A DNA stretch of 64,000 nt from Clonostachys chloroleuca (GCA_037952775.1 JBANAY010000003.1:8308001-8372000); one strand, 5' to 3'; counted from the stretch's first letter, positions 1-12,800 are shown. Made by a program: numbers and translations. The notes: generated from the sequence alone by a model not told the origin.

Positions 1-2342
1 TCGGGTCGTCATCGTCGAGTAGGAAGGCGAAGAGGCAGGCGGCCGGCTTGTCCTCGCCGAGATATCTGAACTTGACGGACATGTCCTGGGCTACGAGTTA
101 TACGAACCCAGGGGTGAGCAGCGACACTGGGGGTCCGGATGCGCCCAACGGAAGCACTGACTCTTCGACGCCGGTGAGGTTGGGACTTGGACTTGGACTG
201 GGACTTGGTCTAGGTTTGATACTGATTATCTCCATGATTATATTCTGTACCTGGAAGTCCAAGAACCGCAAGTCTCGCGATGCGGCTGTTGCTGCTCTGG
301 TGCAGGATTCGAAGAACTTTATACACGACGGTGATGACGAGATGGCGGAACGAGACGACTTCTTCGCGACATGGGGACGCGGCGGATGGTTCGCATCTGG
401 TGCCTTGGATCAGCCCTACCGCCCGCCCGGACAGCAGGATCGATCTCTCGGGTATGAGAGCCTACGAGGATCCCAGGGAAGCGGCTCACCGCAGGACTAC
501 GGGGCTGGGTACATGATGGGCGTTCCCTCCATCGTCCGGAAGCCGGTGCCCCGACAGTCGAGGGGGCTGTACAATCAATTCACCAATGGCCCTGGAGGCA
601 TCCACCCTATCCTGGAAGACGACGAGGACGAGCATCTGCATCACGTACACGTTGCCAAGGCGGCCGACGATATCCCCCATACACCCACGTCGGACGTGCC
701 ATCCGACCCCTTTATAACCCCGATCAACCCAGTTCCCGCGCCTCTCTTCAGTAGGCCCAACAGCGGAGCGATAAGCCCTGAGAGCGTACGGCGATACGAT
801 TCCGAGGTTCAGGACTGGGTATCAGAGGTCGACGCCGCGGAGGGCCTGCTTGATAGAATTAACAGCACCCGCGGCAAGGTCTCGCCCACGCGCCGGGCAT
901 CCTACCGCTCGACCGGACCCCGCGACGACGAATCCGGCCTGTCAGAGGTATCCAACCGCAGCGCGGCGCGGCGCACCAACGTGGCCAACGCCATGGCCGG
1001 CATCCCCGCGCTGGAGAACAAGCCGGGCAGCTCGTCAAGCAGCAGCTACAACACGGCCAAGTCGTCATTCAACGCGCTGCAGCAGGAGGGACCGAGCCTG
1101 CTACTAGGAGGCACGACTGGAGGGCTGGGACCGACCGACGAGGAGCTGGACGCGAGGGCTATCGCCGAGGACGTGCAGATGCCCGGGTCCCCGTCCAAGT
1201 CGAAGCCGCGGCGGGGTTGGCTGGGCTCGCTGCGCCGGGTCTTCTCGACGTCAGGCCGCAGCGTGACTCCCTCGTCGACGGAGTCGCGCGAGTACGCGCA
1301 GAGCCCGCACTCGTGGGACCAGCACAGCAGCGGGGACATGGAGCCGCCCTCGCGGCTGGTCGGGCTCAACGGCGAGCTCCTGAGGCGGAAGCAGGGACGG
1401 CGCGACTGGGAGCACGACAGCGGGGAGGAGGACCAGTGGGACATTGAGCGGGCGGTGGAGCAGCGGCTCGTGCAGGTCATGTTCACGGTGCCCAAGGAGC
1501 GGCTGCGCGTTGTGAACGGGGACGAGGAGAACCCCGTCGACGAGGAGATGGCGCAGACGGCGGAGCTGGTCGATCCGGAGGGTGAGGGGGATAGTCTGCG
1601 GCGGGCGATGACTGCCGAGTTGGATCTGGGTGATGTAGGTGCTGGTGCTGCGTCTGCGCCGCGGGATAACAGCAGTAGTATCCGGCGGAGCTACGACGGC
1701 GGCGTGAGGATGGATAACGCGAGCAGCAGCCACCGCCGTAGCTATATGACGGAGGACGGCGGCGTGAGGATGGATAATGCCAGCAGCAAGCGGCGGAGCT
1801 ACGCGACCGAGGACGGCGGTGTCAAGTTCGACAATGCCAGCAGCAAACGGCGCAGCTACGCCACGGAGGACGGCGGCGTGAAGATGGACAGCGCCAGCCG
1901 CAAGAGCTACCACACCGAGGACGGCGGCGTGGGCATCGACATGGGCATGGGCGCGGAGAAGGAGGCGGACGAGCAGGAGGTGTCGTTGCTGAGTCCCAGC
2001 GACGCTGAGGTAGAGGACAGACAGGAGGTATCACTACTGAGCCCATCCCTGCTGAGTCCATCCCTGCTGAACCCCGTCGAGGTGGACGACAGGCGGAGGA
2101 GCCACTCGACCATGGGGCCTGGGAGTCCGATACTGGCGACGGCCGAGGAGGTGAGGATGGAGAAGCCGCCGCAGCACAGGATCCTCCACCACAGCCCGGA
2201 CATCATCCCCGAGGGGACGCCGTCGACGCCGGAGAAGCCAAGATCCAGAGTGCTTCGTATGGTGGAGAGCATCGAGAGCGCGAACAGCGTGGCCAACAGC
2301 CCGCGATCGAGCCCGAGTCCCAGTCGGCAGAAACGGGAGTAG
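1..2342 (+). CDS. C-terminal part of a single-pass membrane protein, 5' end outside window
   Basis: The frame is open to the left edge and the first ATG is only at 81, so the N-terminus is probably missing. What is visible is a short extracellular stalk containing LNLTDMSWATSYTNP, a transmembrane helix (LGLGLG...LILIISMIIF) with a basic stop-transfer (WKSKNRKSR), and a cytoplasmic tail of nearly 700 residues rich in Ser, Pro and acidic residues. The stalk resembles the last strand of kelch-type propeller domains found in fungal membrane proteins; this is a weak inference. The tail holds a basic patch (RRGWLGSLRRVFSTS) and about five copies of an 18-residue repeat built on DGGVxMDNASS. It ends at a TAG at 2340. 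I do not recognise the family with certainty. The downstream neighbour is convergent. Confidence 0.7.
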   Translation, partial: GSSSSSRKAKRQAAGLSSPRYLNLTDMSWATSYTNPGVSSDTGGPDAPNGSTDSSTPVRLGLGLGLGLGLGLILIISMIIFCTWKSKNRKSRDAAVAALVQDSKNFIHDGDDEMAERDDFFATWGRGGWFASGALDQPYRPPGQQDRSLGYESLRGSQGSGSPQDYGAGYMMGVPSIVRKPVPRQSRGLYNQFTNGPGGIHPILEDDEDEHLHHVHVAKAADDIPHTPTSDVPSDPFITPINPVPAPLFSRPNSGAISPESVRRYDSEVQDWVSEVDAAEGLLDRINSTRGKVSPTRRASYRSTGPRDDESGLSEVSNRSAARRTNVANAMAGIPALENKPGSSSSSSYNTAKSSFNALQQEGPSLLLGGTTGGLGPTDEELDARAIAEDVQMPGSPSKSKPRRGWLGSLRRVFSTSGRSVTPSSTESREYAQSPHSWDQHSSGDMEPPSRLVGLNGELLRRKQGRRDWEHDSGEEDQWDIERAVEQRLVQVMFTVPKERLRVVNGDEENPVDEEMAQTAELVDPEGEGDSLRRAMTAELDLGDVGAGAASAPRDNSSSIRRSYDGGVRMDNASSSHRRSYMTEDGGVRMDNASSKRRSYATEDGGVKFDNASSKRRSYATEDGGVKMDSASRKSYHTEDGGVGIDMGMGAEKEADEQEVSLLSPSDAEVEDRQEVSLLSPSLLSPSLLNPVEVDDRRRSHSTMGPGSPILATAEEVRMEKPPQHRILHHSPDIIPEGTPSTPEKPRSRVLRMVESIESANSVANSPRSSPSPSRQKRE
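182..222 (+). repeat. Hexanucleotide repeat encoding Leu-Gly in the membrane helix
   Basis: Degenerate GGACTT/GGTCTA hexamers encode (LG)n at the start of the transmembrane segment. Slippage here would change the length of the helix. Confidence 0.75.
1695..1940 (+). repeat. Coding tandem repeat, five units of 51-60 bp
   Basis: Units begin at 1695, 1755, 1812, 1869 and 1920, each with GACGGCGGYGT (Asp-Gly-Gly-Val). They encode about 17-20 residues each: DGGV, a Met/Phe-Asp-Asn-Ala-Ser-Ser core, and RRSYxTE. All units keep the reading frame, so the array varies the length of the cytoplasmic tail without breaking the gene. Confidence 0.85.
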
Positions 2343-2837
2343 TGTCTGGGGATGTATGTAAAGAAAATATGCGTGTATGAAAGTGCCTGGCTCAGCTTGG
2401 GGAGCTGACGGATATATGAGATACCTTTCTTCAGTGGCGACTGGGGATAATGTTTCTGGTTTTTTCTGGTTTACTTACTTTGGGAAAGGGGGAGCAATAG
2501 GGAGTTTTATATGGGAAGACCAGATCTGGTTATATGGACTTGTTTATTTTATTCGAGGAGAGGGAGAGGGGGCGAGTACTGGATCGTATATGGCCAGAGA
2601 AGGTGGATACAATATGTATAGATATATCTTATATAGCTATTTATTGTGAAAGTCTGATTGACAACATGAATTGTTGGTTTCAATGTGATTACATTTCTAT
2701 CCAAGGATATACCTATAGTGACAGGTGGTTTGTCTATGTACTTATGTGAATATATACAATTGAAGGAAGATAATACAATGGTCTTCTCTCGTTTGTATCG
2801 GTTAGACAACGAGAGAAGAAAGATCCCAATTATCCGA
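2343..2837. other. Convergent intergenic spacer (3' UTRs)
   Basis: It lies between the stop codons of two convergent genes. The second half is AT-rich. Short open frames here look random and no other structure is visible. Confidence 0.6.
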
Positions 2838-3932
2838 CTATTTCGTCAAGTGCTCATTCCACCTCAGCACGGCATCAATCAGCTTCCTCCCAGGGAAATC
2901 AATGATGACAACACCTATCCTGGCAGAGACACCCCGGTGAGCGGAAAAATCCCTAAGCCACTGCCCCGTCAGGTCGTTCATGCCCACAACCGCCTTGTTC
3001 TTGGGCCCTGCGGCCGCCTCGATGGGGAGCACGCCAACCGAGGCTGAGATGTGCGCCAAGTACAGGAGGGTGTTGTTGAGCGGTGCCCGGGTGGCGGCCT
3101 CGAGGGCGCTGCGAATGGCGTTCCACTTGTCCACGAGGTGGTGGATGTCGGGGATGATCCATAGATCTTCCAGGGCCATCTGGGGGCCCTCCCATATGAG
3201 ACCGTAGGGGCTCTTCTCCTGGTCTTTGGAGACGAAATTCTGCAGGAGGAAGATGCGCGAGCGAAGGGCGCCGAGATTCGGGAGGGGTTCGGTCTGGTTG
3301 TAGTGATATAAGTGCTTGGATGCACCGGGCGAGGTGACGGGGGAGGACTCGTGGTGCTTGATCAGAGCGTCCTCGAAGGAGATGGTGTTGTGGTCTCCGA
3401 TGGGCACGCCTTCCTCCTTGAGCCGCATTATGATAGTCTCGCCAGGATTCTCGTCGAGGAAATCAAACATGGCGACCAGGACGTCTGTGTAACTGAAGCC
3501 CGTGAAGCCGCTGGAGTGGTATATCTTGAGCTCGTCGTCCTGCAGCCTCGCGCGGATGTCAAAGTATCGTAGGCCGGCGTTCAGCTGGGTGGTCAGGTTC
3601 CAGATCTGGCACTGGAGATGTTCGTTTTCGGGCATGCCGTATGTCATCGTATCGTGAGTGCCGGGGATACTGAGGGATGTGAGGTTGACGTCGTCGGGGA
3701 TCGCAGTCATCCATCGCGGGTGGTGCGCGTGGTAGGCGTCGAAGCTGTATGCGGATGTGTATCCTTTGTAACATCGCTGGGAGCCGACCATGCAAGGCGA
3801 CATGGAGATGAGGACGTAGAAAAGCGCCATGGCGAAGATGCTCGATATAGCGAGCAAGATGGGCATGCGACGGAGCCGAAACGACCCCTGGCGCCAGGGA
3901 GGCTTCGGGAGGGAGTCCGTGAACTTAGGCAT
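2838..3932 (-). CDS. PLC-like phosphodiesterase, membrane anchored
   Basis: An uninterrupted 364-residue protein of the PI-PLC X-domain (TIM-barrel) superfamily. Residues about 24-46 form one hydrophobic helix after a basic N-terminus, which fits a type II signal anchor with the catalytic domain outside or in the lumen. The X-domain signatures are visible: SIPGTHDTMT with the first catalytic His near residue 93, RYFDIRARL near 122-130, and KIYHSSGF with the second His near 139, followed by ETIIMRLKEE. These positions match the two general acid/base histidines of bacterial-type PI-PLC. No Y, C2 or EF-hand domain is present, so it is not a eukaryotic signalling PLC. The substrate (PI, GPI or another phosphodiester) cannot be told. 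The ATG at 3932 directly precedes the anchor. A soluble relative lies at 28.9-29.9 kb. Confidence 0.88.
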   Translation of the reverse strand: MPKFTDSLPKPPWRQGSFRLRRMPILLAISSIFAMALFYVLISMSPCMVGSQRCYKGYTSAYSFDAYHAHHPRWMTAIPDDVNLTSLSIPGTHDTMTYGMPENEHLQCQIWNLTTQLNAGLRYFDIRARLQDDELKIYHSSGFTGFSYTDVLVAMFDFLDENPGETIIMRLKEEGVPIGDHNTISFEDALIKHHESSPVTSPGASKHLYHYNQTEPLPNLGALRSRIFLLQNFVSKDQEKSPYGLIWEGPQMALEDLWIIPDIHHLVDKWNAIRSALEAATRAPLNNTLLYLAHISASVGVLPIEAAAGPKNKAVVGMNDLTGQWLRDFSAHRGVSARIGVVIIDFPGRKLIDAVLRWNEHLTK

Positions 3933-4491
3933 GGCGAAGGCTTGCAGGCTGCTCGAATGGAAGGATCAATCAATCTCTAATCAAGATGGTGTTGAGCCTG
4001 GGGGTGGGAGACGCTGGCCGGAGGGCCCGGGTCGACTACGAGGCGATGATGTAGAGGAGAAGCGAGTTCTGGGCAGATGGTGGGGGAAGAAGTAACCATT
4101 AATCATGGCAATCGACTATCACATGCGAAACGGGCAAACCTATCAATCAACTAGTCAAACTATCCGCGAATTACAATTCATCAATTTACAAGACGCGCAG
4201 AATCTCAGAATTAGAGCCTTGACCTCGTCAGCCGTTAATCAACGAGGCTGTTGATGCGCATATCGTTATCGTACCTTGCCTATGATGTAATCGGCGCCCA
4301 AGCTCTCTACAGCTAATTCGAGCTACCCTACACCTATACTTACCTGCCTAGGTATTTGCATTCTATCTAGGATATATTCCCAAATTCGATTAGGTACAAG
4401 GTATCAAGTTGGATTAAGGACACATTATGATACTTAACAAGTCAAAATTAGTCATACCTTAATCAGAAGCATCATCTGGGTACTTTTCCCC
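3933..4491. other. Promoter region of the membrane PLC-like gene
   Basis: It separates the PLC-like start at 3932 from the stop codon of the next gene at 4492, both on the minus strand. AT-rich stretches occur near 4130-4460. No coding potential or specific site stands out. Confidence 0.5.
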
Positions 4492-6819
4492 TCAACTTGA
4501 TGAGGTTGGGACAGCATCATCCTCCGGAGTTCCATGACTATCCTCCACCTCCACCACTTCAGTCTCTATATCTGGAGTATTAGGCAAAAATACCACCCAT
4601 TGGAGTAACTCACGCTCTTTATCCATCGTATCCCTGAAAACACGACGAATCCAACCCCGCAATGAACTAGGTTGAGTCGGAGACGGCTCATTCTGTGCCA
4701 AGGTCTGGGCCATATTCAGAAACCGTTCCCTCTCTTCCAGGTCCGGCACACCAGGCTCAACCTCATTCCCTGCTCTCAAGAACGGCCACCAGCCCCAGCG
4801 CCGTATATACCGTTGCGGCGCTGCCCGCATGTCGTTCGTGTTCCTGAGGATGTCGATCTCTGCGGTTGCTGACTTATCTGGAAGGCGCTCTACTCCCCAT
4901 AGGATCAGTAGAATGGCCAATGCAGTAAACACGATGATGAGCCCCTCGGTGACGATGAAGATGACCCCCGTCCAGTGCTGGATGCTGAGCTTCTGCATGG
5001 ACCGGCCGCTCACGGCCGAGGTGACCATGCTGTCCGGCAGTGCCAAAGTGGTGTCGGTACCCCCTCCAACGTTAACAGTATAGTTTGCAAACTGGACCGC
5101 CGTCACCATGAACTGCAGAGAAACGCCGATGAAGTTGTGGAGGCTCGTCAGGACGCTCTGCTGGTCGTCGGGGAAGCTGTTATCGTACGTCCTGTGCAGC
5201 CATGTGATGGAGTGGACGAGAGCGTCCATGTTGCTAAGATCCGAGCGCCTCGTCGTGTTGGCGTTGAGCACCTTGCGGAATATCCTGCGATACTCGTCCT
5301 CTTTCAGGGTTATCTGGGATTCACCGACTGGGGAGGTCAGCTCGGTGTTGACGATCGAGAAGTTGTTGCGGTTGTACGTCGTCCGCGTGTACTGCTCAAA
5401 GACGGAGACGTTTGTGCTGTACTGGATGGGACCCGAGGTCCACGTCACTTCGGGGCTGCAGTCACGGGCCGAGTATTCCTTGATGGGACATGCAGCCCAG
5501 CCTTGAAACATAACAGTTATTTCAACGGCCATGGGAATGCTCCTTCACTCCTGGTACGGGAACGGTGAAGAGCGGAGGAAATTTAACACACCTACAGCTA
5601 ACGACTGGCCTAGTTGCTGAGCGCACATCACCAGCGTGTTGTTGATCCGCTCCCCGGCATACGTACACCCAGCCGGGTCGAAGCTGAAGTCTGCCGGCAG
5701 TCTCTCAAACTTGGCTAGCATGCCCGGAGCATGCTCAATCTGGATCGAGTCTGCACCGTCGAATATGCCGCCTTCAAAGACGGTATGTTTCAACAAGGGA
5801 TCGTATCGCCGGGCCGTTTCTAAACCCCCCGGTAACAGTATCGACCTGCAGCCTTCCTGGGAGCACCCGGGGAATCGATGCTGGATTGCGTAGCGAGAAT
5901 CAAGGAGAAGACTGGACGTGAGAGAGTAGAAATACATGCTTAGGTCCGCGGTCGTCAGCAGCGGCGAATCGACTACCACGATCCGAATGGGAATCAGCCC
6001 AGCGTAGACGGTCATGTTGGTGTTTGTCGGGGCAAAGTGATAGTCAAACTGGGCTTGAACTGGCATCGAATGAGACGGGACCTCTTTACCTCAGACTTCT
6101 TCATCGTCGGAGCTGTTTTCTTACATTTTATCACCGAGCCTAGAGCGAGACCCATGATCGGAAGCACAACCCTTCAACCATGTTCAGTTCACATTATGGA
6201 CTTCTAAATGGTTCAGTTACTCGATCGCTACATGGAAGCAAACTAACCTGAAATCACACCAGAGATTCAACCTGTAGAATTTCGTCAACACGGCATGCCT
6301 GGCCGCCTCAGTCCACGCCGACGCGGGACCGATGACAAAGTACGTCAAGGCCGAGACGCCTCTATGCCGCTTTGCAAGGGCAAGGCGTATCACGCCCAGA
6401 AGATCGCGGATCAGAGCATCTCCGAGAATAACCGATATCTGCGAGAATATAGAGACCAGCAGATTCGAGGTCGAGGCGTCAAAGGTGACACCGCCGACCC
6501 GGACATTGCCACGCAGCAGGACGTATACAACAAATGCGGAGAAGATGACGGAAAACACAGAAAAGGCCACCCAGGCGAAGATTACGCCTCGTAGCGGGCG
6601 TAGCTTACGCTTTAGATCCCGCCATCGGATCGACGGTGCTTGTTCCTGCGTGGGCGGGCTCGGGGGGCGTCCATTCAGCGTGTCCGTGGAACCAGCTGCG
6701 GCATTAGCTTGGTCCTCCAAGGGGATGTCCTCGGTTTGGATTGGAGGAGAGGCAGACATGGCATTTGGGGAATGGGCTGATGGAAGCAGTCGGTGGCTTG
6801 AGGCTTGCTGGCCCTGCAT
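4492..6819 (-). CDS. Multi-pass membrane protein of unknown family (4-exon model)
   Basis: I join 6819-6248, 6171-6125, 6059-5592 and 5501-4492; phases agree and give about 698 residues. The junction 6247/6172 (GTTAGT...GAAG) brings in a hydrophobic VVLPIMGLALGSVI. The next intron is less sure: 6124-6060 with GTAAGA, or a 41-nt alternative 6089-6049. The last intron, 5591-5502, joins LAVG to WAACP. The protein has a Pro/Ser-rich N-terminus, a helix FAWVAFSVFSVIFSAFVVYVLL, further hydrophobic segments, a long middle region with many N-glycosylation sequons and cysteines, a final helix near IFIVTEGLIIVFTALAILLI, and a cytosolic tail. It resembles the large group of uncharacterised membrane proteins common in filamentous ascomycetes. 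No enzymatic motif is visible and I assign no function. Confidence 0.7.
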
Positions 6820-9800
6820 ATCTCAGCAATGGTTCCCGTCTTTGTGCTTCTTATACCTTTTCATACTTCCATGCTTTGACAGCCCTTCGCGCGTTAACCT
6901 CTTCATGTTGATTTATGGTTGCATATGGTTACATTGCTAGAATGCAAGATGCAGCCTTGTTGGATTGTGAATATCCTAGTCTGTCGTGAGATACATAGGC
7001 ACCAGGCTCTATTCCTCCAGCTCAGAACAGATGTATTTCACCATTCAGCTATACCGGGATCCAAGAAACCTCACCAACTAGCCCAGGATAAGCAACATGG
7101 TGCGCGATCTATGGTTTGGCCAGCGGTGTAATTGGAATTTCCTTCAGCTCGCCGCAAAAGATGGTGTGGTGGGAGCGCCACAACGTGTTCAGCTTCCGGC
7201 GCCAGGATGATATGTAAGGATTTATGAGCACGTGGAATCAGGCGTACCTGGAATCCCGAACTGACTTTGCGATCCAGTTGTGGCGAACATTAGGAACTGA
7301 CTTCTGGCAATGCATCTATCAGAAATCGTCCTGGTGAGTAGCACGGCGCAGATAGGTAAATAGGTGAGCCAGTCGGATATCGTAGATATCAGAGGGTATG
7401 ATGAAGGGGGAAGTAGGCCACTTCATATCAAGGCATCAGCCTTACTTCTTCGACATTTCCTTGCATGAGTCATTGGCCAGCGGACAACTCTAGCAAACCG
7501 GAACCTGTCTTGTGATCAATGTGAGTGACATATCTCGTGAGCATGAACATGTCTGTTCACGGAGCCTTGCTCTTTGATCGAGTGCAAGGCCCAGCCGCGG
7601 CTGAAAGCGTCGGTCTTGGCATCACATCAACAAGGGATTATTCTCAGCCCATCGATAATTGTTATAGCTCTGACATCAAGGTCATCAACCCCCAGCAAGA
7701 TATAAAAAGTACGTGGATCTATCCTACTTGTGAGCGGACAAGCCACAGGTGTTTCGCCACTGATGTATTCTGGTGTTGCACCGGTGGCGTCGAAGCTGCT
7801 GATATCCCGGCTTTTCATAAGTCTAGTGCCTACCGAATTTTTTACCCAACGATAATTGTTGATCTTAATGACATACCGGACAATGTCATCATTATGGAGA
7901 AAGGGAAGACAACTGATGTGTCTTCTCACTACTTGGCACCGGCAGTGCTTCTTTGTTCTTACAGGCCTGCCCCTGCCTTTGTAAGTCCATTGTCAACGTA
8001 AATTTACCTCTGGGATTCGATGACTCAAGAATTCAAGTTCAGAAGATTTCGATAGTACAGCCATGACTTGAAGCTAACTTTGCATACTATCAAGTGATCG
8101 ACATTATATTAAAACTCATCTAGTATGAAAATTCTACGACAAGTGAAGTAATATGCAAACCCGACCTCCTGTCTTGTTGTAAAGTATGTAGGTTGGAATA
8201 ACGCAGCCCAAGCGGAGCATGGTCAAATTTCCGTTTAGAGGCTGCACATTACTATGCGTTGTTATTAAATCAAACGAAACCCCGTCCGGTAATCAGAATT
8301 ATGAGTGCCAAGTTGCAGGTATTGTTGCTTCCTATACTTACAATTGGTACCCGAGGTGCATAACCAGGATCCAAGTTGACGAAAGATCGCCAGAAGCGCT
8401 GCTTGCGGCTACCATTATCCCAACTAGAGTACAGACTCCAAGCACATAGGTATGGATCTCAGCACCACCTATGACATCTCTCGCTGGCATCTGCCACCAT
8501 GACGGTGGGAGGGCCGGACAGAGCCTGCATACAGATAAGCGCGGTCGTCTCTTGAATCCGGCATGGCCGTGCCACCCAGCCCAGCGGTGAACCATCCCCC
8601 GGACCGGCAGGCCAAGCAGGAAAGAGGCGAGGTCCGTGTGTGGATGTTGACAGGCCCGGAGACCAGAAACAGTAAACCCACTTACCCATGCACGCTACGC
8701 TGCAGCTCACAGACCTTCCTCAACACACAAAGAAATGGGGTGCTTCTACACGACGATGGAACCTGTCCGGAGGGAGGAGGGGCAAATACGATGCCCGTTG
8801 GCCGAGTGTGTGCTGTGTCTCGCCTCTAACTGAGGGGTTCGCAGGGTCGCCAAGCGAGAGATGCACCACGCACATCATCGGGGTGGGGAAAAACTGGAAG
8901 AGGTGGCCGGGTTGCAGCTTGAAAATTGATGTTTCCTCACTATGGCGTGAGCGGCCTGCATGCAAAGGGCTGGGATGGGCATCTGCAGATTCTCAATTCT
9001 CCATCTTGAGGAAGTCCAACCACCTCATCCCGCCATTTGCGCCCCCTCCCAGGATCTTATCGACACACCGTAGCTTTCTACTTACTTGGTTCTTGTCTCG
9101 CTCTTCCCTGCTTTTTGTCCCTACCGGGCGGATGGGTGGTGGCAGCAGAGGTGGATACGAAGTTGCAATACGGGGGTGCCTTGAACGTCAGCGCCATGCT
9201 GGACGAGCTTGGCAATGACATACCACGTCCGGCATATCAGATGGCTGCAAGGAGGGGAAAAATTAGGAAAATAATAATCATCTACATGAACATCAAGGGT
9301 CCGCCTGGGACTTCAGTTCCGGATTAAGCGGGAGGGCACATACATATCTACAGAGCCTCGTATGAACCTCAATTGTGATCTTATGACGGCTCTCGCGAGG
9401 CCTGTTGGGAGTGGGGGGACCACCTCGTGGGGGTTGGCCCAATGTAAGCTCGACAAGCTAGAGCAATGAGAAATGTGTCGATGGCTTCGAATTATCAAGA
9501 AGCGTGCTTACAAGTCGGGTGACATTGGCCTGGGTCTGTCTCGCAGAGGGTCCCGCGACCCGATCATACACACATGCGTCGTATTGGGTGTAGAGGCTCC
9601 CTTTTGGTAGATAGGATACGAGCGAATACAACATAGCTTGACGGCTGACTATTTTGGCCGGCATCATGTGGGGGTTTTTCTCCCCTCGCGATTAGATGCC
9701 ACACAAGACCGCCGAGGAGGTGGGCGCCGCATTGTAGGAAAAAGGGGCGGCATTATGATAAGTTTGATGGGACCGACCTTAGCAATCGGAGATGTTGAAA

Positions 9801-12800
9801 AACGGACATAGCACTTGTAGGAAGCGGAGTAGGAAGCAAAGCCCGGTGTCATGTTATGAGGCAAGGTTCTGCATTGGATATTTCGTCCTCATGTCGCGGC
9901 CGCTGGCGAAATCATTGAGCAGCTTGGCCGAGTCTTTGCCACCTTTCCACGGTTCTGACGACGTACCGTGAGCCGGAGAGCATGTCCAGTACTTTAGAGA
10001 TCACTCACTTGGACACTTCCATTGGCAGCACAAAGTCAGATCTGAGGCCTTCGCTTAGGGCGGTAAACGGTTGGCTCCAACACTGCATCACACAGGGTTT
10101 GATCCACATGTCAGGAGCACATTAGCAGAGCCTCAGGGTGTGAGTGCCGACATGGGACGAAGGCTGCCTGCTGGTCCTGTGCTTGTCTTCGAGTGTCTGT
10201 TCCATACTGGAACTACAAGATGGTGTGATGATGTACGAGCTTCGGTTGAGATGCCACGCGCACGCTAGGGCTGCGACGGTGGATGAGCAGGAATCAGTCG
10301 GCTGTGTCTTGGCCCAGACTGAGACGGCTCATTTCTTTGATAGCATGAGTTGAATGTGCATCAGGGCAGCCAGCTGTATGTAAAGGAGGATTGTCAAGAC
10401 CATCTGCTGTACAAGAGGTGATGAGTTGGATTCCCGCCGGAGATTTGGTACCAGAGGTAAAATGTTAGCAACAAGCATGTATACATGCTTCAATCGTCGC
10501 GCCAATCGCAAGTGAACAGCTGTGTCTCTCCCGTACTAATGTAACCTGGGACAGGCAAGTTTGGTCCATTCCAGTCCGCACCTGTCGTGTGCCCCATCTG
10601 AGCAGGCAGCCAGTCGCCGAGGAATCATCGCTCGATCCAGCGATGGAGAACATCAGCACGAAACCCATTCACCGACGAAGATCCCATCTTTTCGGGCGAT
10701 TCGCGCTGCTAGCGCCGACGAAGGAGCCAGGCTAAGGCAAGGTGCACATTCAAATGGCATCGTGGACCTGGGCTTAGCTTCGATTTTGCGCGTTATTAAG
10801 ACTTCACGAAGCTGACCGATGGCAGGCACGTGGGATCAGAGCGAGGTCCGTTGACTCCTGGGCTAGGTTACCGTCAACACCCTGGTCATGCTGGTGACTG
10901 GTGGATCGTCGAATGGATCTTGGACGCGCCCTCTTGGCATCGCGGGTCAAGATTTGCACCGATGCACAGGCTCCGTGTCAGAGGCTCAGAGGAGCGAGAG
11001 CGAGCGAATCTGGGCTTGGGGAGCAAAAGGAACCTCGTGTCCCGAGAAACAAAGATCCCAAGAATGGATAGAACCCGCCCTCGGGTGCCTGGCAGGATTT
11101 CAGTCTGGTCTGATCTGACCAGCCTGTAATTACATACCTTAGGTGTAGATTGAGGCCCAGTATTCATACAAACAAAGCCCGCAGACGCGTCTCTCGGGTC
11201 GGCCGGGCGCGCAGCCAAAAGGCATTTTCTTTTCGTAAATTGTGGTACTCATGTGTACGGAGTAGGCCTGACTCAGTTCAGATACTCCCCAGGGCTACAG
11301 CTTCTTCCTTCAGGCGCACATGGTAATGGCATGACTCCGGTGCTGGTGGTCATATATCCAGCCATGTATAATACAACTACGTGGCCGAGACCCAGCGGCT
11401 TGCGATCGGATCGGAATTCATGCTAATCGTCGTGTTGCTCCCACTACTCCCTCACGCAAGTTGGCAAGGCGCGCACGACCCCTTGGCGGGCCGTTTTAGA
11501 GACGGACCCAGCCGGCTGAGGCAAGCGGTGTGCCTGGATTATTGCGATATTCCTTTGTGTGGCGTGGGAAAGGGGTTTTCCGTCCGTTAAATTAGGAGCT
11601 GCGCTCGATCGCGCCGTCAAGGCCTGATCTACATGCCCGCGACGTAGCGCACTGAAGAGGGCCAAAGGGCTTCTTTGTCGCCTAGGGAGTACGCGAGGTG
11701 CCGGTCTGCATCTGGCCAGACAATTCCGGCAGGATGAGGGCCAGCTCGCAAGCGGGTGTGAGGGTTAAGCTCGCCAATCGCACCGGGCTCAGGGTGAGAC
11801 ATGTGCGGGTTGCTACTGTACCACGTTGGTTTGGCCTTGATTGGATCGAGTTGCTTTGCCTCGTTCCGTGATGTCCCTGGATGGTTCAGCAGTGGTGATA
11901 TCATCGTTCCATGAGGGTCTTTTTCGCTTGGTCTGCTTCATACACTTTGGGTATACATAAGCTTTGGCAATAGTCGGGTTTCTAGTAAACTATTCCTGCA
12001 CATCTCTATGCTATACCCATCAATCATGTGCTGCATAACTCCGTGACATGCTTTCTGGCTCATGCAGGCTGACATGTGCATATGTATGTATGTATCATAT
12101 CGCGGAAGCACGACGTCGGTATGCCTGCCTCCGGTGCCTCGGCCGATACGGCGATAGCTTGCTCATGGTCATTTTGAGCCCTCACTCTGGCCGCGAGGCA
12201 AGCAAACGGTTCAGTGGATGCATATGGTGGCGTCGCTCTTGCAAGTCACAATGGCCGCTCTCGTCGTTGAGGAGGGGCCTAGACTGTGTTGGACGGAGGC
12301 AGCACGCGGAGCACGTCGACCGTTGAAGACACCAGGCTAGATTTCAACTGATGAATGAGATTGCATTTGCATGCTACTGGGCTGGACTATTGCCTTGTAG
12401 CTCCCCACGCACGCACTAGCAGGAATATGTCCATACCTACTCGGTGCTGGCGGAAAGCGGGCATCATAATTAGGAGCATGAATTCCAGGAATGAGATGAT
12501 GGCAAAACATTGTTCTGCATCAGGCCATTACAAAACCTGATTCTTAAGCGAGCGACGGCAAGATTGGAGGAGTGTGGGCGACACGGTAAACAACTCCAGC
12601 AACATTCCGTAGCCCAAAATACACATTTTAATATTTTCATCCAGGGAAAAGGAGCCGTGCACTTACCTACGGGCTCGCCTTGGGCAGATCCTCATTCATC
12701 TATTCCTCCAGCTGCACAAAATGCATCATCCATGATCCCAGCTGGCACGATCCCATGGCTTTTTCCCTCCCTCTTGAGACGAACTGGCGCCAATCACATT

